Assembly (NCBI GenBank): GCA_035480575.1
Contig: DATIHR010000022.1
Location: 1 to 64,000, forward strand
Reading direction: 5' to 3'
Source of the DNA: PMNU01 sp035480575
Lineage (GTDB): Bacteria; Patescibacteriota; Saccharimonadia; Saccharimonadales; UBA4665
Length of the DNA stretch: 64,000 bases
Shown here: positions 50,911 through 59,259 of the stretch, piece by piece
Layout of the letters: each line of letters begins with the position of its first letter
Numbering within the stretch: position 1 is the stretch's first letter
Position numbers and translations under genes: made by a program
The notes under the pieces: model-generated
What the model saw: the letters and a program-made list of their open reading frames with translations, nothing else
Databases searched by the model: none
Told to the model about the DNA's origin: nothing

Positions 50911-51545
50911 TTACGTTATTTCTAAGTACCGATTTTTTTCGTCGCCCTGCCTCATTGATCTAACGCGGTCAAATACCATTGGCGTCCCTGGTGGAATGTG
51001 ATCATTAGTGACTGTTATTAATTCGTTCACTAGAGGTTCGGGGCAGTCAACTGCAAACTGTATCCAGGATACGGCATGCCAGGGAACGCGCCTACGTGGC
51101 AATGGAATATTGCCAAGCATTCTGAGTGCTGCTTGGCCTATAAAGCGCTCGTCTAGTATGGGCGATTCAGCTAGCTGTGTGCCGAACACTCTGCGGTCGG
51201 GCCGTCCGCCTACCATGCTGTGGGCAAAAGCGTGCGTAGCTAGTGGTTTGGTGTAGGTGGGAAGGATTGACACCTTTTCTTCTATGGCATCGGCGATCTG
51301 GTGCGGGGTTATGTTTGCGAGTGCCGAATCGGGGTCTGCGGTTTTAACGGCATGTTCAATGACATTGCCGCCTACAATACTTATGGCACAGTTGTTCGGG
51401 TTGCTAAAGAGTGCCGAATTCGAATGTATCGACATATAGCCTTTGACAACTTGGATAAGGTCGGCCTGAAGCCTGCCGACCACGTCGGCTTCAGGCGAGA
51501 GGAGCTGACGTTAAAGACGACAAGATTAGGAGACAGATCGGACAT
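50911..51545 (-). pseudogene. triplicated unknown family, copy 3, frameshifted
   Basis: The first 13-15 codons from ATG 51545 (MSDLSPNLVVFN) align with copies 1 and 2, but the rest of the homologous protein (SPEADVVGRLQADLIQVV onward, to RQGDE) is in the -1 frame. The shift falls at about 51498-51507 near a TCCTCTCG run. The remaining 190 residues are intact and well conserved. It is a recent one-base deletion, a sequencing error or, less likely, a programmed shift. Confidence 0.7.
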
Positions 51546-51643
51546 GTAGCCGAATATACCACACTTGGCTGTTGTTGGCTACAACAGATTGTAAATGGTA
51601 TAATTATAGCTAGTACAACAGGTGTAAAGGAGTAGAGGCACAC

Positions 51644-52369
51644 GTGAGCGGACATTCAAAGTGGTCGACCATTAAGCGGGAAAAGGGCGCCAAAGACGCG
51701 GCTCGTGGGGCAGTTTTTACTAAACTTGGCAATGCTATTGCCATTGCCGCACGCAGCGGCACCGACCCAACTACTAACTTTGCCCTTCGCCTGGCAATCG
51801 ATAAAGCCAAGGCTGCAAACATGCCTCTGGCTAACATTGACCGCGCTATTCAACGGGTGGCCGATAAAAACGCCGCACAACTACAAGAGGTTTTGTACGA
51901 AGGCTACGGCCCCGGTGGTGTCGCCATTTTGGTAGAAGTAGCCACGGACAATATTAACCGCACATATCCCGAGGTAAAACTGGCGTTCAGTAAGCATGGC
52001 GGCAATATTGCCGAAAAGGGCGCCGTTGCCTTCCAGTTTGACCACAAAGGCATGATTCGGGTAACCGGCAGCGGCGATGACCTTATGCTCCAAGCCCTGG
52101 ACGCGGGTGCCGAAGACGTGCAAGAGGAAGGCGCTGAATCGGTCGTATATACCGAGCCCACCGACCTTGCTAAAGTACGCGACACCCTGCGTGAGCAAGG
52201 CATAGAGGTCAAAGAAGCAGAGCTCACCTACGTGCCTAATACAACAGTGGAAGTTACTGATGCAGCAACCGCTGGCAAGATCATGCGCCTCATGGACGCG
52301 CTTGATGCTATAGACGACGTAACCAACACGCACGTCAATTTCGATATTGACGAATCGTTATTAGGGTAG
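51644..52369 (+). CDS. YebC/PmpR-family protein
   Basis: 241 residues, full length. The family core is clear: SGHSKWSTIKREKGAKDAARG at the start, then NMPLANIDRAIQR, EVLYEGYGPGGVAILVE, and a C-terminal alpha/beta domain. YebC proteins are translation factors and some regulate transcription. GTG 51644 with GAGG/AAAGGAG upstream and TATAAT at about 51598. It precedes ruvC, a gene order seen in many bacteria. Confidence 0.95.
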   Translation: MSGHSKWSTIKREKGAKDAARGAVFTKLGNAIAIAARSGTDPTTNFALRLAIDKAKAANMPLANIDRAIQRVADKNAAQLQEVLYEGYGPGGVAILVEVATDNINRTYPEVKLAFSKHGGNIAEKGAVAFQFDHKGMIRVTGSGDDLMLQALDAGAEDVQEEGAESVVYTEPTDLAKVRDTLREQGIEVKEAELTYVPNTTVEVTDAATAGKIMRLMDALDAIDDVTNTHVNFDIDESLLG

Positions 52370-52421
52370 ACATGAGTCAATCCAAAACACTACAACTGAA
52401 CCCCGGTGTTCACATGCACGT

Positions 52422-52889
52422 ATGCGCATTCTAGGCATTGACCCCGGCACTGGCATTTTGGGTTTTGGCGTTGTAGACATACAGGGCACAAAATCGCAGC
52501 TGGTAGATGCTGGCGTGATCCGTACGCCCGTTAAGGAAGACGATGCTGTACGCCTGCAAACTATTTACGACGAGCTAACCGATATTATTGCCGCCACCAA
52601 ACCCGCCATTATGTCGGTAGAAAAACTGTTTTTTGCCCGTAATGTTACTACCGCTATGACTGTTGCGCAGGCTCGTGGCGTGGTGCTCTTGTGTGCTCGT
52701 CAGGCGGGGCTGGAGATTTTTGAATACACCCCCTTACAGATCAAGCAGGCCATTACCGGCTATGGCAAGGCCGACAAAAAACAAATGCAAGAGATGGTCC
52801 GAGTACTGTTGGGTCTTAGCGAAGTGCCCAAGCCGGACGATTGCGCGGATGCTCTGGCGGCAGCCCTTACCTATGGCATGTATCGGTAG
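52422..52889 (+). CDS. ruvC: Holliday junction resolvase RuvC
   Basis: 155 residues. Catalytic residues are in place: D7 in GIDPGTG, E67 in SVEKLFF, D140 and D143 in DDCADALAAAL. It cuts Holliday junctions in the RuvABC complex. Length and motif spacing are normal for the family. It starts 52 nt after yebC. Confidence 0.97.
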   Translation: MRILGIDPGTGILGFGVVDIQGTKSQLVDAGVIRTPVKEDDAVRLQTIYDELTDIIAATKPAIMSVEKLFFARNVTTAMTVAQARGVVLLCARQAGLEIFEYTPLQIKQAITGYGKADKKQMQEMVRVLLGLSEVPKPDDCADALAAALTYGMYR

Positions 52890-52934
52890 CTAGGCGTAGT
52901 TTGCAATATGCGCCAGGTACGCTAGTCTGATAGT

Positions 52935-53507
52935 ATGTTGCCACAAGAAGTTTGCGAAGAATTGAGTCACAATTTAGCCGGGCTCAGCCAGCAACTGGCA
53001 TTGCACAATGCGCAAGATTATCCCCTTCGAGAGCTGTCGCAGTGCGTCCCGTTCGATACCGAACCCCTGGCCTTTTTACTGGATGAAAAAATTGAGGAGG
53101 CAGAACGGGACGCCTACTTGGAAGCAATGGGTAGCATTGCCACCTGGAGGGTCGGGGTATCAGAAGAAAAGCCGTCTGATACGCATTGGGTGGGTTTGTA
53201 CGCCAAATACGACGAAACCATAGCTGCTGCACTCGGTTTGAACCGGGGTTTAATTATCGAAGAGCGCAGGTGCGATTCAGCGGACGAGCCAGACGTTTCG
53301 GTACGGTTATTCGCGGAGATGTTTAGTCGTGTAGATGGCGAGTTGCGCAGCCAAGAAATACTGCTTCTGGACGCACAGGTGGTCGGCGATCCCAATCCCG
53401 AGCAGGGAACAAGTACGCCCACTGCCGAGCAGGCCTTAGCTGTTAACGCATTGGTAACTGTCGCTCGCGGCATCCTGACATCTGTGTCGGAAGATGATGT
53501 ACAATAA
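52935..53507 (+). CDS. hypothetical acidic protein between ruvC and ruvA
   Basis: 190 residues, acidic, soluble and mostly helical with a beta middle (IATWRVGVSEEKP, HWVGLYAKYDET). No family is recognised. Its stop overlaps the -10 box of ruvA (53500-53505). Cotranscription with ruvC is likely but a link to recombination is only positional. Confidence 0.55.
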   Translation: MLPQEVCEELSHNLAGLSQQLALHNAQDYPLRELSQCVPFDTEPLAFLLDEKIEEAERDAYLEAMGSIATWRVGVSEEKPSDTHWVGLYAKYDETIAAALGLNRGLIIEERRCDSADEPDVSVRLFAEMFSRVDGELRSQEILLLDAQVVGDPNPEQGTSTPTAEQALAVNALVTVARGILTSVSEDDVQ

Positions 53508-53513
53508 GCCCCT

Positions 53514-54092
53514 ATGATTGCGACACTTACAGGCACGGTTGCCGAAAAAACGCTTGACCAGATTGTGCTGGATGTCGGGGGGGTCGGTTATGGGCTACTC
53601 GTGCCTGTCGAGGATTATGGCAGTTTAGCAATAGGTAATACATCCAAGCTGTATATTTACGAGCATATTCGTGAAAATGCACACGACTTATTTGGTTTTT
53701 TGACGCAAGATACAAAGCAGTTATTCGAGCAGTTATTGGGCGTCAATGGTGTGGGGCCAAAAATGGCGCTCAGCGTCTTGAATACGGGTTCTGCTGGCGC
53801 GGTACGGACGGCTATTGCTGGTGGCGACACAAAATCCATCCAGAAAGCCAGCGGTGTTGGCAAGCGGGTTGCAGAACGGATTGTGGTAGACCTTAAGGAT
53901 AAGGTGGGGTTGGCCGGCGTAGATCTCAGCACGACCGGCATGCTGCAATCCGAAAGTATGCTTATTGCCGACGAAGCCGTAGAAGCACTCGTAGCACTTG
54001 GTTATACGCCCCAGGATGCCGCTGCTGCGTTACTAAAAGTAGACGAAACATTGCCTACCCCAGAGCGTATTAAACAGGCACTAAAAAGGTAG
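53514..54092 (+). CDS. ruvA: Holliday junction branch-migration protein RuvA
   Basis: 192 residues: an OB-fold (1-62), two helix-hairpin-helix motifs (GVNGVGPKMAL and GVGKRVAERIV), and a C-terminal RuvB-contact domain (EAVEALVALGYTPQDAAAAL). It binds the junction as a tetramer and loads RuvB. TACAAT (53500-53505) is 8 nt before ATG, a leaderless start inside the ruv region. Confidence 0.97.
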   Translation: MIATLTGTVAEKTLDQIVLDVGGVGYGLLVPVEDYGSLAIGNTSKLYIYEHIRENAHDLFGFLTQDTKQLFEQLLGVNGVGPKMALSVLNTGSAGAVRTAIAGGDTKSIQKASGVGKRVAERIVVDLKDKVGLAGVDLSTTGMLQSESMLIADEAVEALVALGYTPQDAAAALLKVDETLPTPERIKQALKR

Positions 54093-54098
54093 CATGGC

Positions 54099-54572
54099 AT
54101 GGCAGCAACATCGGAAACATTATGGAAGCCCCACATCGATAATCTTACTTCTAGTATTGAACGTAGGAGAATCGCACATGACGTTGCCATGGGCGCCGCT
54201 ACTACGATAATTAAAGACCTCGTGCGTACAGGTTCATTGCCAGACTTTGCCGTGTTACAACAGTATCTAGACGAAGAAGAAAAAATAATGCAGCTAACTG
54301 CCGTACCGTTCCGGACGGAACAATGGAAGCCGCCAAACGTCATTGAATGCCGGGATATCGTAACTAGTGAACCACGAGGGCATTGGTTGAATATAACAAT
54401 AGGCAACGATACGTCGAACCGTGGTTTGTGGTTAGCGGCCGCCCGTTGGGAAAGAGAACGCAACCTAGACTTGTTAAGGACGGATACGGGTTATCCGGTA
54501 TTGCCCTGTGGCACTGGATACAGGGAGCATGATGTCAGTGTTTCCGATGCGCTACCAATACCTCGCCGCTAA
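54099..54572 (+). CDS. hypothetical protein between ruvA and ruvB
   Basis: 157 residues, soluble, with a helical N-terminus (LTSSIERRRIAHDVAMGAATTIIKD) and a beta-rich Trp-containing second half (GHWLNITIGNDTSN). No family is recognised. It lies 6 nt after ruvA and 36 nt before ruvB, in the same direction. Confidence 0.55.
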   Translation: MAATSETLWKPHIDNLTSSIERRRIAHDVAMGAATTIIKDLVRTGSLPDFAVLQQYLDEEEKIMQLTAVPFRTEQWKPPNVIECRDIVTSEPRGHWLNITIGNDTSNRGLWLAAARWERERNLDLLRTDTGYPVLPCGTGYREHDVSVSDALPIPRR

Positions 54573-54608
54573 GGTACTTTCTGCGAGGGTGATAAGATAG
54601 GTATACAT

Positions 54609-55643
54609 ATGGCAGTGGAGCGGATAGTTACTACGAGTGTTTCTGGTGATGACCAGCAAGAGCAAGAGCTGGAGAATACACTGCGCCCCAAGGACTTCGC
54701 GAGTTACATTGGCCAGGGGCGCATTAAGCGTAATCTGCGGCTTGCCATAGAGGCCGCCAAAAAGCGTGGGGAATCGTTGGATCATGTGCTGTTGTACGGC
54801 CCGCCGGGCCTGGGCAAGACGACGCTTGCGAGTGTGATTGCTAACGAAATGGGTGCCCACATATGCATTACGTCTGGGCCGGCCATCGAGCGGGCGGGCG
54901 ACTTGGCTAGTTTACTGACCAACCTCGAAGACGGCGACGTATTGTTTATCGATGAAATTCACCGCTTGAACCCAACGGTCGAAGAAAAGTTATATTCGGC
55001 CATGGAGGATTTTGCCCTTGATATTGTCATTGGTAAGGGGCCGAGCGCTCGCGCCCTACGGCTGGATGTGCCGAAGTTTACGCTTATAGGCGCAACCACT
55101 CGGGCGGGCAGTTTGGCGGCGCCCCTAAGGGACCGGTTTGGCATGATACACCGGCTGGAGTTTTACACGCCCGAAGAGATCCGCCAGATCATCGAGCGCG
55201 CGGCCGGCATTTTGCGTGTCACGATCCACCCCGAGGCGGCAGGCGAGCTGTCGCATAGGTCGCGCCTTACACCGCGTATAGCCAACCGACTCTTAAAACG
55301 GGTGCGCGATTATGCCGATGTAAACGGTGACGGTATTATTGACACGTCCATTAGCCGCCAAGCGCTGGACCTGCTAGAAGTAGACGCACTGGGCCTTGAC
55401 CCGGCCGATCGCATGCTGCTGGCAGCGATTATTGAAAACTACAATGGTGGTCCGGTAGGCATAGAAACCATCGCCGCCCTTACGGCCGAAGAGCGGAGCA
55501 CTATAGAAGATTTTTACGAACCGTATTTAATGCAAATCGGGCTGCTGGAGCGAACCCCGCGCGGCCGCAAGGTAACGCCAAAAACGTACAAACATCTCGG
55601 CAAGCCGGCTCCTAGGGATGCAGACCAATCAAAACTGCTATAA
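54609..55643 (+). CDS. ruvB: Holliday junction DNA helicase RuvB
   Basis: 344 residues of the AAA+ family: Walker A GPPGLGKTT (about 61), Walker B LFIDEIH, sensor 1 (GATTRAGSLAAPLRDRFG) and a C-terminal winged helix (RTPRGRKVTPKTYKHLG). It drives branch migration with RuvA. All motifs are intact. Confidence 0.98.
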   Translation: MAVERIVTTSVSGDDQQEQELENTLRPKDFASYIGQGRIKRNLRLAIEAAKKRGESLDHVLLYGPPGLGKTTLASVIANEMGAHICITSGPAIERAGDLASLLTNLEDGDVLFIDEIHRLNPTVEEKLYSAMEDFALDIVIGKGPSARALRLDVPKFTLIGATTRAGSLAAPLRDRFGMIHRLEFYTPEEIRQIIERAAGILRVTIHPEAAGELSHRSRLTPRIANRLLKRVRDYADVNGDGIIDTSISRQALDLLEVDALGLDPADRMLLAAIIENYNGGPVGIETIAALTAEERSTIEDFYEPYLMQIGLLERTPRGRKVTPKTYKHLGKPAPRDADQSKLL

Positions 55644-55652
55644 TGCAGTGAT

Positions 55653-56507
55653 ATGGACTACAATACACCAGACGCAGGCGCTGATAATTTCGGCCGTCCG
55701 CAGCCACCATACCAGTTCCCACCGCACCCTGGCCAGCCAAGCAAGGCTCCCCAGTATGGCGCCCAGCAACAGCACCCGCAGAATCCGTATCAGCCAGTTG
55801 CATACGACAACCAAGGCCGTCCTTTGTACGCTCACCCGTCGAATCAACCGCAAATGATGTACTTTGCCCGGCCCCTCGACGCCAAGCCACAGCCCTTAAG
55901 TGAGTACATACAGCGTCGCCATGCAGAATCAGTCAAGAACTTCCCTTCCCTTAATTTAAGTAATGGCGAGTACATTATTAGTGCCGTCAGTCGCCACCCC
56001 ATTGGTATTCTGCGCATTTGGGCGGCTGCTTTTTTGGTTATTTTGGCGCTTATTGGTTTGTTCTCGGTATTATTTACACAAAATACTGGATCTTCGGTGG
56101 ACACAGCATTTGGTACCGATGTCAGCTCTTTTAACGCCATAGGCATTGGTGTTATTGCCATTATGATGATTTTAGCCGCTATAGGCGCGCTCATTGGCAC
56201 CTACGTGTACAATAACAACCGGTTTTATCTAACTAACGAAAGCGTTATCCAGGAAATACAAAATTCGTTATTTTCCAAGCACGAGCAAACAGTTAGCCTG
56301 GCAAACATAGAAGACGCTAGTTTTGAGCAGAGTGGCATTATCCCGACATTGCTTAATTATGGACGTATCCGGCTTAGTACCGAGGGCGACGAGACGACAT
56401 ATCGTTTTAACTATGTTGCCGACCCTAAAAAGCACATCGCTGTTCTTAATAATGCGGTCGAGGCGTTTAAGAACGGCCGGCCAGTAGACCCCAACGAGGA
56501 GGATTGA
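55653..56507 (+). CDS. bacterial PH-domain (DUF304/YdbS-like) membrane protein
   Basis: 284 residues: a Pro/Gln/Tyr-rich disordered N-terminus (about 1-75), two hydrophobic helices (about 125-145 and 165-190), then a bacterial PH domain (NNNRFYLTNESVIQEIQNSLFSKHEQTVSLANIEDASFEQSG). The bPH2/DUF304 family is widespread and its ligand is unknown. TATAAT (55639-55644) is 8 nt before ATG, so probably leaderless. Confidence 0.75.
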   Translation: MDYNTPDAGADNFGRPQPPYQFPPHPGQPSKAPQYGAQQQHPQNPYQPVAYDNQGRPLYAHPSNQPQMMYFARPLDAKPQPLSEYIQRRHAESVKNFPSLNLSNGEYIISAVSRHPIGILRIWAAAFLVILALIGLFSVLFTQNTGSSVDTAFGTDVSSFNAIGIGVIAIMMILAAIGALIGTYVYNNNRFYLTNESVIQEIQNSLFSKHEQTVSLANIEDASFEQSGIIPTLLNYGRIRLSTEGDETTYRFNYVADPKKHIAVLNNAVEAFKNGRPVDPNEED

Positions 56508-56544
56508 CCCCAGGCCCACGTCTTACCGTAGGGGCAAAAAGGCG

Positions 56545-57090
56545 TTAGTTTATGATGCGTACAAAGGGTGCGTATCTGTTGCGGTGGCCTTTGGGTAGGA
56601 CAAGTCTGTGCTGCACGGTTTGTGCGCCTGCCCGCATAATTTCTAGGCCGGTAGCCATGGCTGCTGGAAAATCTTCACTGGGGTCCTCTGGAAAGTTTGT
56701 CGGCCTGTTATTGTTGCGCTGGTGGCTGGCTGGAATGTATGGTTGTTCGGCAGAAGCTCGACGGAAGGTAAATGTATCGTACACCGGGTTCCTGCCTAAT
56801 GAGCTCTGACTAATTTTTAGTTCGCCGGCGGAAACGCGAAGGTCGCCGCATATGGCATGGATCGTTGCGCTGCCAGCGGCTTGCTGTAGATCGTCCGGGC
56901 CAAAGATAACGCCTATTGCCAGGTTGCCGGCGTGTAGTTTGGCCTGTATGTCCGGATAGATTTTTGTCTCGATGGCAGCGGCAACAACTGTGTTTGCCCA
57001 TGTCTCTGGGGCATGCGCTAGGCGTTCGCGGCCTGAGCGGGTGGGAATATGTAAATTGATATGTTTTTGCGAAAAGTCAAAATCAGCCAT
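56545..57090 (-). CDS. hypothetical protein
   Basis: 181 residues, soluble. An N-terminal alpha/beta domain (ETWANTVVAAAIETKIYPDIQAKL) is followed by a low-complexity Asn/Pro linker (about 125-140) and a C-terminal beta segment. No family is recognised. The start is 8 nt from TATAGT, so probably leaderless. Confidence 0.5.
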   Translation of the reverse strand: MADFDFSQKHINLHIPTRSGRERLAHAPETWANTVVAAAIETKIYPDIQAKLHAGNLAIGVIFGPDDLQQAAGSATIHAICGDLRVSAGELKISQSSLGRNPVYDTFTFRRASAEQPYIPASHQRNNNRPTNFPEDPSEDFPAAMATGLEIMRAGAQTVQHRLVLPKGHRNRYAPFVRIIN

Positions 57091-57135
57091 AAGAACTGAC
57101 TATAGCATCCTTTCGTTGCGAGTGTAACCTGTTGG

Positions 57136-57186
57136 TTAGTTTAGGCTGGAGCGGGTGTATTTTTCGCCGCCCTCAATCATGACGAC
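57136..57186. repeat. copy A of a 51-bp direct repeat (pilin 3'-end relic)
   Basis: 49 of 51 positions match 58744-58794, the 3' end of the pilin gene. Read on the minus strand it encodes IEGGEKYTRSSLN and a stop, matching the pilin tail. The upstream sequence does not continue as pilin, so this is a truncated duplicate or one end of an insertion. Confidence 0.85.
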
Positions 57187-57269
57187 TTGTACCGCTCCCT
57201 CCGTTCCTCGCGAAAATACGCACGCAGCACCCTAGGCACCCGCTTATTGCAGGCGCAAACCCTGCGTCA

Positions 57270-57288
57270 TTCCGGACTTGATCCGGAA
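57270..57288. repeat. palindromic intergenic hairpin
   Basis: TTCCGGA-CTTGA-TCCGGAA, a 7-bp stem. It resembles the TTCCGG-type palindromic repeats scattered in many bacterial genomes, and lies between repeat copy A and the inserted gene pair. Confidence 0.6.
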
Positions 57289-57303
57289 TCCAGGACTAGC
57301 CCT

Positions 57304-58035
57304 CTAGTTTGATGAGTTGCCTAAATAACTCTGACCCAAGAAGAACTTACCCTTTTCTGTTAAGCCAATTCTTTCGCCCTCTACCTGTACCAGATCGTTT
57401 GTGTGCGCCACTGCAATCCCGTCTTTAGGGAGGTCAATACCGACGCGCCTTCCGAGATCTTTGTCATAGTAAGTGGTAACCCTGCCGCCGTGTTTATAGA
57501 CCGATTCGGCAATTTCGCCCAAAAAATGGACTAATCCGTTTTTAGCAAAGGCATTGTATTCTTTTTGCCACACGATCCTCGGGTCCTGTTTGGCGGCTTG
57601 TTGTTCCTTTTTTGCCGTGTTAATCTCTGCTTCAAGCGTTCTTTGCGCCTGGAGCGCTAGGCGCTCCTTTTTGATTTCAATTTTCTCTTCTTCCTCAATC
57701 TTTACACGACGTTTATCAACCTTATGCCTTTGTTCTTGCCGATAGGCATGTATAAGAACATATTTTGGGACAGGCCATATAAATACGATGGTCAATAACA
57801 GTGGCAAAAGATATGCGGGTACTGATGACCAGCCGTGCCAACCAAAAAAGTATGTGTTTACGTACTCGTTTTTTAAGAGACCGAACTTATCATAGATTTT
57901 GTCCTCGCCAGTAAAAAGCGTAGTATAGATGCCTTGCCAATGAAAGGCTGCCCAAAAGAAAAAATAGGTACCCAACGCGGCCGAGACTACTCTTTTCCGA
58001 ATCGCTTCTGCTATAGAATCTGTTAGCTCACTCAC
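57304..58035 (-). CDS. membrane protein with coiled coil and C-terminal domain
   Basis: 243 residues: two N-terminal membrane helices (about 18-35 and 72-93), a long charged coiled coil (about 100-150, KIEEEEKIEIKKERLALQAQR), then a compact C-terminal domain (about 155-243, VGIDLPKDGIAVAHTNDLVQVEGERIGLTEKGKFFLG) that looks like a winged helix. GTG 58035 follows the stop of the upstream gene by 6 nt. It could be a membrane sensor or effector of a defence-like or signalling pair. No family is recognised. Confidence 0.6.
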   Translation of the reverse strand: MSELTDSIAEAIRKRVVSAALGTYFFFWAAFHWQGIYTTLFTGEDKIYDKFGLLKNEYVNTYFFGWHGWSSVPAYLLPLLLTIVFIWPVPKYVLIHAYRQEQRHKVDKRRVKIEEEEKIEIKKERLALQAQRTLEAEINTAKKEQQAAKQDPRIVWQKEYNAFAKNGLVHFLGEIAESVYKHGGRVTTYYDKDLGRRVGIDLPKDGIAVAHTNDLVQVEGERIGLTEKGKFFLGQSYLGNSSN

Positions 58036-58041
58036 TCTTAA

Positions 58042-58595
58042 CTACTGTCCACCCATGAATTTTTTTAGAACTTCAGATAACACAGATCCTGATACTGTAG
58101 CGAATGTTGGATTGGCAAGGATATCCTTTAAACTGTCCAAGATTCCATGTTTATCCGTACCCTCGGGCATAGCCTCAACTTCCTTAAGTAGGCCGGCCAT
58201 GAACTCGCCAACCGTAATTTGGCAATGGAGCTGTTATCACCAAATGTGGCGTCGCCGTGGACGGTAACTTGACTAAATTTTGATTGTAGAGTGGCGCGGG
58301 CTTCGGCTTGTTTCTGATTTATTAAAGCATCCTGTGCCCGGGCGTCTTCTGGCATGCGTTCATTCAGGACAACTAAGAGTTCATTGACGGCATCGATTGC
58401 GTCGTCGTTATAGTTAGGTCCATCCATTATTACAATGCCCGACTCTAGCGCACGTTCAAGTATAGACATATTACCATCTCCGTAGGGTTTCACGGCTGCC
58501 CTTACATCGTTGGCCCACACGGCAAATTTTGCTGACCCCATTTTGGTGCCTCGAAGCTCGTTACCTTCTTTTATTAGTGCCTCGAATTCTGACAC
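58042..58595 (-). pseudogene. frameshifted partner gene of the 57304 membrane protein
   Basis: From GTG 58595 (GAGGG 5 nt upstream) the frame gives MSEFEALIKEGNELRG ... TFGDNSSIAKLR, then loses sense. The -1 frame from about 58214 continues as a natural helical protein (GEFMAGLLKEVEAMPEGTD ... SGSVLSEVLKKFMGGQ) to a stop at 58042, 6 nt before the next gene's start. One missing base explains both halves. A sequencing error or programmed -1 shift are alternatives. The 58596-58743 stretch upstream is AT-rich and gene-free. Confidence 0.75.
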
Positions 58596-58743
58596 TTGAC
58601 CCTCTTTTCTCCCACATCGCGGTTTTTATTCCTTGGTGCTATCCCCGCACAGCAGTATTTAGCCAGATTGTATTATTAGGAAACTATATTGTCAATGAAA
58701 AAATAATATGCTTATTTTAACCGGTTTAACGATAGTAATTGAA

Positions 58744-58794
58744 TTAGTTTAGGCTGGAGCGGGTGTATTTTTCGCCGCCCTCAAGCATGGCGAC
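58744..58794. repeat. copy B of the 51-bp direct repeat, within the pilin 3' end
   Basis: The intact source or target of the repeat at 57136-57186. The 1.56 kb between the two copies holds the inserted gene pair. Confidence 0.85.
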
Positions 58795-59223
58795 GAGAGT
58801 GTAATGTGCGCAGGGGTTCTTTTTGTTGTCACAGGCCGAGCCGTCGGTGCCGGTCACTTGGTAACTGTAGCATTCGTTGGTGGCTTTGACGGCAAAGCTG
58901 GCTTGGTCTTTTTCTTTGCAGGCGGTATTGGCAATTTTCCAGCTTGGGTCTTGTATAGCATCGTCCTTAAGTCGTTTAAGGTTCGTGCTACGCCAGTTGT
59001 TGCTTGCTAGGTTGGCAAATGTGGGGTAGGTATTAGTCTGCGCGTAGTATGCCTCTAGTTGGCCTTTTATGGTGTCTATATCTGCTTTGCGCTCGGCATT
59101 ACGGTTTTTAGCCTGTACGCCGCTGTACGTAAAGGCAATCAGGCTGGCTAAAATGAACAGTACAATAAGCACCACAAGTAGTTCGATAATGGTAAAACCG
59201 GAGGATTTGTGAGGAATTTTCAT
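58744..59223 (-). CDS. type IV pilin-like protein
   Basis: 159 residues: prepilin site G|FTIIELLV at residue 10, alpha-1 hydrophobic helix (VVLIVLFILASLIAF), then a polar helix and a globular domain with four Cys (ANTACKEK, NECYSY, SACDNK, NPCAHY) that may form two disulfides. It follows the PilB-like ATPase at 59260 by 37 nt in the same direction, so the two are probably an operon. Its last 17 codons are duplicated at 57136. Confidence 0.9.
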   Translation of the reverse strand: MKIPHKSSGFTIIELLVVLIVLFILASLIAFTYSGVQAKNRNAERKADIDTIKGQLEAYYAQTNTYPTFANLASNNWRSTNLKRLKDDAIQDPSWKIANTACKEKDQASFAVKATNECYSYQVTGTDGSACDNKKNPCAHYTLVAMLEGGEKYTRSSLN

Positions 59224-59259
59224 AACTTATGTAATTTTACGGCTAGAACGTACCTATAA

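Noticed and set aside
58596..58743. Possible small gene in the AT-rich gap before the frameshifted gene
   Set aside because: Short frames exist but none has a start signal and a protein-like composition.
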